Made by a program: the position numbers and the translations under genes. A stretch of DNA of 64,000 bases from Methanomicrobium sp. W14 (GTDB lineage Archaea > Halobacteriota > Methanomicrobia > Methanomicrobiales > Methanomicrobiaceae). The notes under the pieces were generated by a model, which saw nothing but the letters and a program-made list of their open reading frames with translations, did no database searches and was not told where the DNA came from. The stretch spans positions 655,867 to 719,866 of the forward strand of contig NZ_JAGGMM010000002.1 of assembly GCF_017875315.1 (NCBI RefSeq), read 5' to 3'. Of the stretch, positions 12,234 to 20,402 are shown in pieces; the first letter of the stretch is position 1; each line of letters opens with the position of its first letter.

Positions 12234-13370
12234 ATGGGTGCGAAAGACTACTATGAAATCCTGAATGTTCCGAAAAGTGCGACTGATCAGGAGATTAGAA
12301 AGGCTTACCACACCCTGACAAAGAAGTATCATCCTGACATCTGCAAGGAAGAGGGCGCTGAAGAGAAGTTTAAGGAGATAAACGAGGCTTACAGTGTCCT
12401 CTCCGACAAGCAGAAGAGAACCCAGTATGACCGTATGGGTCATGAAACCTTTACCAACGCTTCCAAAGGCCAGTATACCGGAGGAGGATTCGGGGGAGCC
12501 GGTTTCAGTTCTGACTTTGGAGGATTCGGCGATATATTCGATGCGTTCTTCGGGGGTGCCGGCGGCTCGAGACGTGGCCCGAGAGGCCCGCAGACAGGCG
12601 CAGACCTCCTGATGAGGATGCAGATATCGCTTAAGGATGCGGCACTTGGAACAAGCCGTGACGTTGACGTCATGCATACCGAACCCTGTCCTGAATGTGA
12701 CGGTACGGGAAGCAAAACTAAAAAAGTCCGTACCTGTCCGCGCTGCGGCGGTAGCGGTCAGGAAAAACGTGAAAACAGAACTCCTTTTGGGAATTTTGTC
12801 AGTATGACTACCTGTTCCCAGTGTGGCGGACGCGGGAAGATTCCCGAGGAACGCTGCAAAGCCTGTGGCGGTTCGGGTCATACAAGGGTAAAACGGACCA
12901 TTACGGTTACCATCCCCGCCGGAATTGAGACAGGGATGCGTCTTAGAATGGAAGGCTATGGAGAGGCAGGCGATCCAGGCGCTTCGAACGGAGACCTTTT
13001 CATAGAGGTTGAAGTTCTTCCTGATGAAAATTTCAGGCGTGTTGGCGAAAATCTTGAAACAAGCGTAGAAGTTTCGGCTGCAAGCGCTGCAGTCGGATCA
13101 AAGGTCAGTATAGAGACCATTGACGGCCGCAACGTGGAGCTGAAGATACCTGCCGGTGTTCAGCACGGGACTGCGCTTAAAATTCCCGGCGAAGGCATAA
13201 AGAGAAGGGGAAGGCCGGGAGATCTTCTTGTCAGGGTAAAGATAGAGATTCCCAAAAATATCGGCGATGAGGAAAAAGAGCTTTACAACCGCATTGTTGA
13301 GATAGAATCCAAAAAAAAAGGAAAGGGCGGTAAAAAAGGCGGGTTTTTCTCGGATTTCCTGAAAAAATGA
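12234..13370 (+). CDS. dnaJ: Chaperone DnaJ (Hsp40)
   Basis: Delivers substrates to DnaK and triggers its ATPase. The J domain carries the HPD triad at residues 33-35. A Gly/Phe-rich linker (residues about 80-120) is followed by four CxxCxGxG zinc motifs ([32 protein letters not shown]; residues about 150-215) and the C-terminal peptide-binding beta-domains. This is a complete type I DnaJ of 378 residues. It is 17 nt after dnaK and completes the operon. The end [18 protein letters not shown] is basic. Confidence 0.97.
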   Translation: MGAKDYYEILNVPKSATDQEIRKAYHTLTKKYHPDICKEEGAEEKFKEINEAYSVLSDKQKRTQYDRMGHETFTNASKGQYTGGGFGGAGFSSDFGGFGDIFDAFFGGAGGSRRGPRGPQTGADLLMRMQISLKDAALGTSRDVDVMHTEPCPECDGTGSKTKKVRTCPRCGGSGQEKRENRTPFGNFVSMTTCSQCGGRGKIPEERCKACGGSGHTRVKRTITVTIPAGIETGMRLRMEGYGEAGDPGASNGDLFIEVEVLPDENFRRVGENLETSVEVSAASAAVGSKVSIETIDGRNVELKIPAGVQHGTALKIPGEGIKRRGRPGDLLVRVKIEIPKNIGDEEKELYNRIVEIESKKKGKGGKKGGFFSDFLKK

Positions 13371-13455
13371 AATCGGGAAATCCATTCCTTTTTTGATATG
13401 AATTTTTTTATACTCTCTATTTTAGCCTCATGAAGTTCTAACTTATAAGTCTTGT

Positions 13456-14409
13456 ATGAAACTCATTTTTGAATTATCCGGTGAGCACCCGACACTCCCT
13501 TATGCCGAAGCGGAATGCACGGGAAAGATACTTGAGAGGGGTATGCAGGTCGCGGTAATGGAATGCCCTGACCGGTATGCAGCGAAACGTCTCGCAATGA
13601 CGCACTGCGTGATGAATTACCTCGGTGAATGTTATGCTTCAGCCGAATCCTTTATAGAAATGCTTGATTCTCTTTCTATAGTCTCTGAAGTTTCATTTGC
13701 AGGGCGTGTCAAAAAAATAAGCGATACTGTCATCCGCGACTCGCAGTTGTCTCTGGAGAAATGCATAGGGGCGCACATAAAAGGGCATGTGTCTTTGTCA
13801 AATCCCGGACGTGAGTTTCGCGCGGTTTTTTCCGGGGACAAGTGTTATTTCGGGGAAGTAATCTACAGAATCGACAGGGGAGGGTTTGAATACCGTAATC
13901 CTATGAGAAGAGCGTTTTTTCACCCCGGTGTTATGATGCCTATTCTTGCACGCACTCTTGTAAATCTTGCCATGATAAAGGAGAATGAGACCCTGCTTGA
14001 TCCTTTCTGCGGCACCGGGGGCGTTCTTCTGGAGGCGAGTCTTTTGAAAAACCGCGTAATCGGAGCTGATATGGACCTTTTTATGCTTAAGGGCTGCCTT
14101 GAAAACCTACCCGTTGCAGAGGTATTAAAAGTTGATTCAACTAAACTCCCTATAACAGACTGTTCTGTTGATTCGGTAGTAACCGATCTTCCATATGGTC
14201 AGTCGGTCTGTATAAAAGCGGAATCGATGAGTGCGCTTTATAACGATTCATTAAGTGAGATGCGGCGCGTCTTAAAGAGGGGAAAACGGGCTGTTGTCGT
14301 GACCCATGTTGATATCCGTGAGATTGCATCAAAGCATTTTGAGGTGCTGCAGTTTCACGAACAGAGGGTACATAAAAGTCTTACTCGCAGAATAATGGTT
14401 CTGGCGTAA
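13456..14409 (+). CDS. tRNA guanosine-10 N2-methyltransferase family (Trm11/TrmG10-like)
   Basis: A 317-residue SAM-dependent RNA methyltransferase, probably modifying G10 in tRNA. The N-terminal half (about 1-150) is degenerate and consistent with the ferredoxin-like plus THUMP domains. The C-terminal Rossmann domain has motif I LLDPFCGTGGVLLEA (about residue 182) and the catalytic motif IV as TDLPYGQS (about residue 245), where N/D-P-P-Y is usual; DLPYG occurs in Trm11-type enzymes. A TATA-like ATACTC stretch lies about 45 nt upstream. Family membership is clear; the exact target position is inferred. Confidence 0.85.
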   Translation: MKLIFELSGEHPTLPYAEAECTGKILERGMQVAVMECPDRYAAKRLAMTHCVMNYLGECYASAESFIEMLDSLSIVSEVSFAGRVKKISDTVIRDSQLSLEKCIGAHIKGHVSLSNPGREFRAVFSGDKCYFGEVIYRIDRGGFEYRNPMRRAFFHPGVMMPILARTLVNLAMIKENETLLDPFCGTGGVLLEASLLKNRVIGADMDLFMLKGCLENLPVAEVLKVDSTKLPITDCSVDSVVTDLPYGQSVCIKAESMSALYNDSLSEMRRVLKRGKRAVVVTHVDIREIASKHFEVLQFHEQRVHKSLTRRIMVLA

Positions 14410-14661
14410 TTTCTGCCTTCTCGGCAGGGAATTATCCGGGAGATTTTTTTCTGCACACCGGGATTTTCAGTCAAAGGGAAGTCATATAAAAGAATTTGTC
14501 CCGTAAAAGATCGTAGCTAAAGTGCAGTGGGGGCCAAAAAAATGAATTTTGGCTGTCCGGAGGCATTTCACAGGTGAATTATTGCAATAAAATATATAAA
14601 GTGCCGGAATATCCGGTTTTTGCCGGAGATATGTCTTATTTGATACGGGTTAAAAAAGCAG

Positions 14662-15801
14662 ATGGATTTGTTAACGTGGCTTAATGCCAATTTTTCAAAG
14701 AAAAAGCCCGGCAGGGCGATTGCAAGAAAAGCAATCAGGCATCTTAAGAAGATAGAAAAGGGACAGCTGTTTTCAGAGGACATTTCGCAGATGAGGGCTG
14801 CCGAAGGCCGGTGGTATGAATCACTTATTTACGAGATGCTTCTTGAACTTTCCCTGAAGACTGAGAGGATAAAGCATGTTGTAAGAAAGGGAGCTGATGC
14901 ACCGTATCCTCCTATTGACATAAGACTTGGGCAGAACGGCCTTTACTACTCAAACCGCGGAGATATCAACATCCGCGGTAACGGCCAGGACATAGCCGAA
15001 TTTGATATTCTGTTCATAGACAGCCAGGACAGGATCTGCTTCTGTGAGATTGTCACGTCGGCTTCGGATCTAAAGGACATGGAGGCCGAGGTTATATACA
15101 AAAAGAAGCTGTTGGGCTATCTTTACGGTCAGGCTCTTGTTCCTTTTGTCCTCTTTTCATCAGTAGACATCTCGAGGTCTTCAATTATGAAGCGCCTTAT
15201 GCGGGAGACCGAAAGCACCCTTATAATTACGCAGACCTGCGAAAAGATAAAAAGCGTACTTACTGTGGGGTCAATAAGAGGAGTCCCGAGAAAGCCGGTG
15301 ACACATCCCAAACTTGTGGGAATAGAGGACATTCCCATAAAAAGGCCTTTTGACTACAAAAAGCTTCATGACCTTAAAAGAGACCGTCTCCTGGGAATTA
15401 TGATGTCCGGTAAAGGCAAAGCCGGAATGGCTGTTGCTGACGAAATTCCACCGGTTGCAAAGAAGATTCTTTTCGGTGCACTTTACCCGTCAGGAGTAAG
15501 AGCCCTTCTGAACGGAAGGGATTTTACGATGTCTGGCAGAAGGTACAATTATGAAGGGCTTAAAAACGACTTTTCAAAGGTTATTGTTGCAGTAGACATT
15601 CCCGAATATGAGCCTGTCATATATCTCCGTTCAAGAAAGAAAAGCGAATATCTAAAGATTGTACGAAAAAAATCAGGTGAGCTTAAGGTCGAAAGCAAAA
15701 GAACTCCGCAGATGACCGGATTTTATCTCTGGCTTGAGGACTTAAAGCCTTCTCTTGGTGCAAAGGTTGCAGAACGCTATGCTGAAGTATTTCTTTGTTA
15801 G
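14662..15801 (+). CDS. Uncharacterised protein with a possible PD-(D/E)XK nuclease-like core
   Basis: I do not recognise this 379-residue soluble protein. After a basic N-terminus, residues 49-60 (EGRWYESLIYEM) and 113-131 (a beta-hairpin with Asp115 and Glu129, ending CEIV) resemble motifs I-III of restriction-endonuclease-like folds, followed by an amphipathic helix with YKKKLLGYLYGQ. The usual Lys of (D/E)xK is Val131; Lys138 or Lys147-149 might substitute, or the site may be inactive. The C-terminal half has conserved-looking GALYPSGVRALLNGRDF and a DIPEYEPVIYLRSRKK strand pair. A TATA box (about 14590-14598) precedes ATG 14662. It appears monocistronic. Confidence 0.6.
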   Translation: MDLLTWLNANFSKKKPGRAIARKAIRHLKKIEKGQLFSEDISQMRAAEGRWYESLIYEMLLELSLKTERIKHVVRKGADAPYPPIDIRLGQNGLYYSNRGDINIRGNGQDIAEFDILFIDSQDRICFCEIVTSASDLKDMEAEVIYKKKLLGYLYGQALVPFVLFSSVDISRSSIMKRLMRETESTLIITQTCEKIKSVLTVGSIRGVPRKPVTHPKLVGIEDIPIKRPFDYKKLHDLKRDRLLGIMMSGKGKAGMAVADEIPPVAKKILFGALYPSGVRALLNGRDFTMSGRRYNYEGLKNDFSKVIVAVDIPEYEPVIYLRSRKKSEYLKIVRKKSGELKVESKRTPQMTGFYLWLEDLKPSLGAKVAERYAEVFLC

Positions 15802-15953
15802 GTACCTGAATAAAATATGAAAATAACTTTTTTTCCTTTGCAGTTTTTCTCATCCTGACGGTGGTTCGTACTGATGTCTTTTCTTTTTTCAGGTCGCATA
15901 TACAGATATAACAGGTCTACAGGAAATGCAGGGTTATATTTTCAGCAGTCAAA

Positions 15954-16664
15954 ATGCGTGAGTATTCAAAAATGAGAGTTCATTCGCTTCTTCACGTGCC
16001 TTTTGAGGATACTGGGTGCATAAGACCATATTGCGAAGAAAAGGGCTACGGGTATTCAGAGACCCGGCTTTACGCCGGGGAAAAGCCGCCTTCACTTAAT
16101 GATTTTGATCTCCTTGTAGTTATGGGAGGCACTATGAACATTTACGAGGAGGAAAGGTTTCCTTTTCTTTCGGGTGAGAAAAGGTTTATCAAATCAGCCA
16201 TCAACTTGGGGAAAAAGGTTCTGGGAATCTGCCTTGGTGCACAGCTTATATCATCCGTTCTGGGGGGATGCGTCAGGAAAAACGAATTTAAGGAGATTGG
16301 CTGGTTTGACGTTCAAAAATGCGCGGGTGCTGAAAAAAACCCGTTTTTGGGAGTCATTCCTGATAATTTCAGGGCGTTTCACTGGCATGGAGATACGTTT
16401 GAAATTCCTGCGGGCTGCACGAGGATTCTTGAAAGTGAGGGTTGCAAGAATCAGGGGTTTGTTTTTGGGGGCAGTGTTCTTGCCCTCCAGTGCCACCCTG
16501 AAGTGACGGCAGGAACACTCAAAAATCTGGTTGAAAACTGTCCTGCCGAGGTATCACGGACTGCAAAATACGTACAGGCTATTCCTGAAATTCTTGACGA
16601 ATCAAATATTGCTCTGGCAAACCGGATAATATGTGATATAATCGGTTGTTTTGAAAAAATATGA
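15954..16664 (+). CDS. Class I glutamine amidotransferase-like protein
   Basis: A stand-alone GATase1 domain of 236 residues that hydrolyses glutamine to ammonia for a partner or acts on a gamma-glutamyl compound. The nucleophile elbow GICLGAQ (Cys at about residue 93) and the His-Glu pair in QCHPEVT (about residue 181) are intact, as is the oxyanion segment VVMGGTMNIYEE. It resembles the GMP-synthase-glutaminase-like or YLR126C/PH1346-type group rather than GuaAA, PurQ or CarA. ATG 15972 is an alternative start. The acceptor substrate is unknown. Confidence 0.8.
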   Translation: MREYSKMRVHSLLHVPFEDTGCIRPYCEEKGYGYSETRLYAGEKPPSLNDFDLLVVMGGTMNIYEEERFPFLSGEKRFIKSAINLGKKVLGICLGAQLISSVLGGCVRKNEFKEIGWFDVQKCAGAEKNPFLGVIPDNFRAFHWHGDTFEIPAGCTRILESEGCKNQGFVFGGSVLALQCHPEVTAGTLKNLVENCPAEVSRTAKYVQAIPEILDESNIALANRIICDIIGCFEKI

Positions 16665-16697
16665 TGATTTAAAATCCTTTTTTCTGTTTTTGATTTT

Positions 16698-17126
16698 TTA
16701 GTTTCTCGCCTCAACGGTGCCTTCACTGTCCTGGTACCTGCCGTTGTAAAGCGTTTTTCCGCCTGAAATCTCGTGCATTATGACCTGGACGCACCTTTCG
16801 CCTTTTTTGAGCGTGTAGTCTTCAGGACCCATGTTAACGAGGCACAGAGTAAGGTTCCCGCGAAAACCCGGGTCAACGTATCCGCCGCCGATTAGAATTC
16901 CACGCCTTCCAAAAGATGACCTGCACATAAGAGTCGCTGCAACATCTGCGGGAAGCCCGATTTTCTCCATTGAATGAACAAGGGTTATTTCACCTTTCCT
17001 CAACAGGTAGTCCTCGCCCGACCTGAGGTCATATGATGCCGGCTGCTGGGATTCCTCACTGTACGGGTCCAGAACAATCTCGTTCTTTTTGATTCTCTCT
17101 GTTATTATCTCTCTGGAAAGTATCAT
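16698..17126 (-). CDS. Short Dcd/dUTPase-family protein with altered active site
   Basis: The N-terminus (MILSREIITERIKKNEIVLDP, QPASYDLR) and RSSFGRRGI (residues 69-77) are those of dCTP deaminase. The segment GGYVDPGFRGNLTLCLVN places Cys95 where dCTP deaminases (Glu138 in E. coli; Glu145 in the M. jannaschii bifunctional enzyme) carry the catalytic Glu. Asp85 matches the dUTPase-motif aspartate. At 142 residues it lacks about 40-50 residues of typical Dcd. I infer it may act only as a pyrophosphatase on dUTP/dCTP, or have another nucleotide role. The stem RYQDSEGTVEARN at the end retains the phosphate-loop pattern. Confidence 0.7.
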   Translation of the reverse strand: MILSREIITERIKKNEIVLDPYSEESQQPASYDLRSGEDYLLRKGEITLVHSMEKIGLPADVAATLMCRSSFGRRGILIGGGYVDPGFRGNLTLCLVNMGPEDYTLKKGERCVQVIMHEISGGKTLYNGRYQDSEGTVEARN

Positions 17127-17538
17127 TGTGATAAGACTGGATCATTAAAGGTTGTAATATTTTTGAATGCTGGCTTTGCAGAAATCCTCTAATTTAATAG
17201 CGACCGAAAGGTCGAAAGTACAGGAGTTCCTATATTATTTAACCACAAATGGTTGAGAAAATTCCAAATAAGTGTCGTAAAACAGGTAAATTGGTCTTGT
17301 GAAAATCTTTATTGAGATGATAAAGAAATCAAAATCAGGATAACTCTTCACAATATGCTTCTTGAAAAAAATATCAGGTTTTATAAAGAGTCCATTTATC
17401 GTCAAATCATTTCCCAGGGTGAAATTTTATTTTTAGAACAGTTCAGGGACATATTAAGAGAGACTACGCTTTTCCGGTTCTTTGCCGCCACTTTCTGATT
17501 CAGGACTAATCCTAATAATTTTAATAATTTCTCTCATC
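17127..17538. other. Gene-poor stretch with GAAA-loop hairpin and transposase-like remnant
   Basis: There is no intact gene. A perfect five-pair hairpin with GAAA tetraloop (CGACC-GAAA-GGTCG) lies at 17201-17214. A remnant resembling a transposase C-terminus follows (listed separately). The whole stretch is AT-rich compared with its surroundings. Confidence 0.5.
17316..17498 (+). pseudogene. Transposase C-terminus remnant (left copy)
   Basis: An open stretch without start codon reads DKEIKIRITLHNMLLEK followed by unrelated residues to TGA 17498. It resembles the right-hand remnant at 18216-18398 over about 15 residues (KEIKxRIxxHNxLxEK) and at DNA level over about 70 bp. The pattern fits the last helix of IS4/IS5-type DDE transposases. 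It is too short for any activity. Confidence 0.4.
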
Positions 17539-18072
17539 TCACATAACTTTCTCAAAACGGAACATCCAAAACTCCTCTCCGTCGCCTGAATCCCCATTGG
17601 GAGAATGCGGGTCGTTAAAGAATTCAACTACGTGAAATCCGCATTTGTTGATATAAAAGTGAATGTTACGCTTTTCAAAATAGGGTGTGCAGGTTTCCCA
17701 GACTTTTGTTTCGGGGTGCAAAGCTTCTATTTCCAGCCATGTTGCATAGCCGATTCCTTTGCTGTGCGCCTTGGGGAAAACAAAAAGAATATCCAAATGA
17801 TTGTGGTGCGTCTCATAGTCAATCGTCAGAATCACGCCGCCGACAATTTCACCATTTAGCAGGATTCGATATGTTTCTGCCTCTTTTTTATCCATTGATT
17901 CTTCAATGGTTTTGCGAGAAATGATTTCGCCGTCTTCTTCAAAATGGTCATCCCGCATACTGAACTCCTCGACAGCTCCGAAAAGAAATGCCTCCTGATT
18001 GTCAAGGATGAATTGTTCACGGTCGGATGGTTCCAACGGCGCAAGTGTAACTTTTGTCTGATTTACTTTCAT
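17539..18072 (-). CDS. GNAT-family N-acetyltransferase
   Basis: A 177-residue acyltransferase of the GNAT fold. The acetyl-CoA loop is visible in LFVFPKAHSKGIGYATWLEIE (residues 96-116, R/Q-x-x-G-x-G/A as HSKGIGYA), followed by a motif B with YFEKRNIHFYINKCGFHVV. The substrate is unknown; this subgroup is common in Firmicutes. The gene has more A+T and different codon choice from neighbouring methanogen genes and is flanked by transposase-like remnants, so recent horizontal acquisition is likely. A SD is not evident before ATG 18072. Confidence 0.8.
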   Translation of the reverse strand: MKVNQTKVTLAPLEPSDREQFILDNQEAFLFGAVEEFSMRDDHFEEDGEIISRKTIEESMDKKEAETYRILLNGEIVGGVILTIDYETHHNHLDILFVFPKAHSKGIGYATWLEIEALHPETKVWETCTPYFEKRNIHFYINKCGFHVVEFFNDPHSPNGDSGDGEEFWMFRFEKVM

Positions 18073-18215
18073 AAAAACCTCACAATTTATAATAAAAAAT
18101 AGACCTCAAACTTTGCATAAAGTAATATCCCGGCTCATTCAACGCCGTATCTGACAGGCGGTATGCAAGCTGATTTGCTTACGGTCCCCTGCAATACTAT
18201 GTATTTCCCTGATGA
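18073..18215. other. Non-coding spacer with imperfect hairpin
   Basis: Together with the following remnant this makes about 370 bp without an intact gene. GTATGCAA and TTGCTTAC around 18161-18180 form a stem with one mismatch. No promoter, RNA gene or coding frame was recognised. Confidence 0.4.
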
Positions 18216-18398
18216 AGTATTATTATTTTATCGCCTAATATACAGAAATATGGACAAAGAAATCTTGCCGAATTTGTTTTTTCAATGATTAAACGTAAAT
18301 ATGGTGACACACTAAGTTCGGGAAAATATTACAGCCGGATCAAAGAAATTAAGACAAGAATTATCATTCACAATATACTTCCTGAAAAAATTGATTAA
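18216..18398 (+). pseudogene. Transposase C-terminus remnant (right copy), IS4/IS5-type
   Basis: From about 18231 the frame reads NIQKYGQRNLAEFVFSMIKR, then KYGDTLSS, KEIKTRIIIHNIL and stop TAA 18398. Glu in NLAEFVFSMIKRKYG is placed like the last catalytic Glu (E of DDE) in IS5-type transposases, and the RxxKEIKxRIxxHN end is typical. No start codon or upstream catalytic Asp residues remain. Terminal repeats were not found. It marks an old insertion between the GNAT gene and the HPS fusion gene. Confidence 0.6.
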
Positions 18399-18441
18399 AG
18401 GTTTCTACAGAGCCGAAAAAAGATTATACGTGAAAAAAGAA

Positions 18442-19728
18442 TTATTTTTTCTCCCAGCGGATTAGTTCCGATACCGACGAAAGGGTGCTTCCGCGTTTAA
18501 TCTCCTCGCGAATTCTCATCTCACTTTTTTTGACTTCAAGAGCCCTTCGTGCAGTCTCATATGCACGCTCTTTTGGGATTACGACTACGCCTGACTCGTC
18601 GCCTATTATCCAGTCACCGTTTCTTACCTGCTGTCCGCAGCAGGATATTTCAGCTCCTATTTCCCCGAAACCTTTTGGTTCACCGGCATTGGGGCAGGTA
18701 CCTGTTGCGAATACCGGAATCCCCACTTTCTTAATGTCATCGACATCACGAGCGGCACCGTCTATAATTATTCCTGTAACGCCCCTGTTGAAGGCGCTGT
18801 TCGTCGCAAGTTCACCCCACGGCGAGATGTAAGTTGCACGCTGGTTGTTTATTACAATGACGTCCCCTTTCTGTGCGACATCTATAGCTTCGACAGGTTT
18901 TGCCCAGTCGCCTGCAATGGTATTTACGGTAAGTGCACGCCCGACCATCTTCACTTCACCGCATAACGAGATGAGACCAGACATCGCACCTTTTCTGTGC
19001 ATGGCGTCGGTTACGTTAGGTGCCGACACAGAGAGAAGAATATCTCTTATCTCATCGTCCCTGCTTTTTTCTTTTCCTGTGTCAATGTCGGGGCTGTCGA
19101 TGGCCTTTCTGACAAGTGCAGCCGCGGCCTTTACGTCTGCCGCCTTAGTGATGCTGCTTCCGACAAGAAGTATGTCCGCGCCCGAGAGTACGGCTTCCGC
19201 CGCCGTTTTGTCGTTAAGTCCCCCCGCTGCGCCTACAGGGATGCTTACCAGTCCTGAAATTTCTTTTAAGAGGTCAACGGATTTCATCCCTCTCATCTGC
19301 TGGTCTATTCCTATGTGTGCCGCTATTATGTCGACACCCATCTTTTCAAGCTCAGCCGCACGCTTTGCAGGCTCTTTTTCGTTTAAAAGGTCTGCCATGA
19401 TACTGACACCGTAGAGGTCTCCTGCACGCACAGCCTCTTCTATGACGGAGTCATCGGACGTTGCAAGTACGCATACCACATCGGCACCGGCTTTTGCGGC
19501 CATTTCGACTTCAAGCGTTCCCGTATCGGCAATTTTCATGTCGGCAACGATTTTGTTGTCAGGAAATTTCGCCCGTAGTGTCCTGACGGCGTTCATGCCT
19601 TCGCTTTTTATGAGAGGCGTTCCCGCCTCTATCCAGTCAGCTCCCCCTTCCACTGCCTCTTTTGCTATCTGGACAGCTCTTTTTAGTTCTGTCAGATCCA
19701 GTGCCACCTGAAGGATTGGTTTTGACAT
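18442..19728 (-). CDS. 3-hexulose-6-phosphate synthase fused to an RraA-like domain
   Basis: Residues 1-215 are an OMP-decarboxylase-superfamily barrel: QVALDLTELKRA, and the DxKxxD active site at Asp63, Lys65, Asp68 (ADMKIADTG), as in hexulose-6-phosphate synthase. Residues about 222-428 are a RraA/HMG-CHA-aldolase-like domain with DGAARD (323-328) and PVFATGTCPNAG. HPS links ribulose 5-phosphate and formaldehyde and in archaea supplies pentose phosphates. The role of the RraA-like half is unclear: phosphatase/aldolase-like or regulatory. ATG 19728 is chosen because the 37 residues upstream in frame have no family likeness and include the non-coding leader. A weak GAGTGA precedes it. Confidence 0.88.
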   Translation of the reverse strand: MSKPILQVALDLTELKRAVQIAKEAVEGGADWIEAGTPLIKSEGMNAVRTLRAKFPDNKIVADMKIADTGTLEVEMAAKAGADVVCVLATSDDSVIEEAVRAGDLYGVSIMADLLNEKEPAKRAAELEKMGVDIIAAHIGIDQQMRGMKSVDLLKEISGLVSIPVGAAGGLNDKTAAEAVLSGADILLVGSSITKAADVKAAAALVRKAIDSPDIDTGKEKSRDDEIRDILLSVSAPNVTDAMHRKGAMSGLISLCGEVKMVGRALTVNTIAGDWAKPVEAIDVAQKGDVIVINNQRATYISPWGELATNSAFNRGVTGIIIDGAARDVDDIKKVGIPVFATGTCPNAGEPKGFGEIGAEISCCGQQVRNGDWIIGDESGVVVIPKERAYETARRALEVKKSEMRIREEIKRGSTLSSVSELIRWEKK

Positions 19729-19807
19729 TTTTTTATCACTCTTTGTATTTCGTGCAAAATATTGCAGGCAATTACTTATTTGACTGAAGAATTGATAAAA
19801 ATCTCTT

Positions 19808-20323
19808 CTATTCCTCGCACTCTTCGCTGTATTCCTCATTGAAGAATATTTCTTTTCTCTCTTTTTTGGAGGGAATGGTTACGTCCGCCGGGTAACCTGC
19901 GGGAATGAGGGATATCAGGACATACGAGTCTGGGACGCTGAGAAGTTTTCTGACGTCTTCGGAATACTCCATGTTGTTTCCGGCAACCCAGCATGAACCG
20001 ACGCCAAAAGACCACAGTGAAAGAAGTATTTGCATTGTAACGGCACTGCCGTCTTCGACACGGAATTTGTGGTCCTTTTCCGCAAAGACTACAAAGCATG
20101 TATCTGCCGTTTTTATGAATTTGCCATAGGTCGCAAGTTCAGATATCTTTTCAAGAGTCTCCTTATTTCTTACAACGCCGATTTTCCATGGCTGGACGTT
20201 TCTTGCCGTCGGAGCGTAGCGGGCTGCTTCAAGAGTCTCTTTTATGATATTGTCATCGATTTTATCGGTTTTGTATTTCCTGACACTTCTTCTTCCTTTG
20301 ATTATGGTAAGTCCAAGATTCAT
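19808..20323 (-). CDS. Nitroreductase-family FMN oxidoreductase
   Basis: A 171-residue flavoprotein, homodimer in this family, that uses reduced pyridine or F420-type donors on unknown acceptors. FMN contacts appear in IKGRRSVRKYK at the N-terminus, APTARNVQPWKIGVV in the middle and the GVGSCWVAG loop (flavin phosphate/isoalloxazine side). A TTG at 20344 would extend the frame, but an AAATATTTTT box at about 20350-20358 would place transcription start close to ATG 20323, a leaderless message. It lies 80 nt upstream of the HPS-RraA gene on the same strand. Confidence 0.88.
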   Translation of the reverse strand: MNLGLTIIKGRRSVRKYKTDKIDDNIIKETLEAARYAPTARNVQPWKIGVVRNKETLEKISELATYGKFIKTADTCFVVFAEKDHKFRVEDGSAVTMQILLSLWSFGVGSCWVAGNNMEYSEDVRKLLSVPDSYVLISLIPAGYPADVTIPSKKERKEIFFNEEYSEECEE

Positions 20324-20402
20324 GGGGCTTAATATGAAAGACAAAGCAAAAATATTTTTTCTATGGATTTAATGGTAAAAAAGAATGGCAAATATTATTG
20401 TT

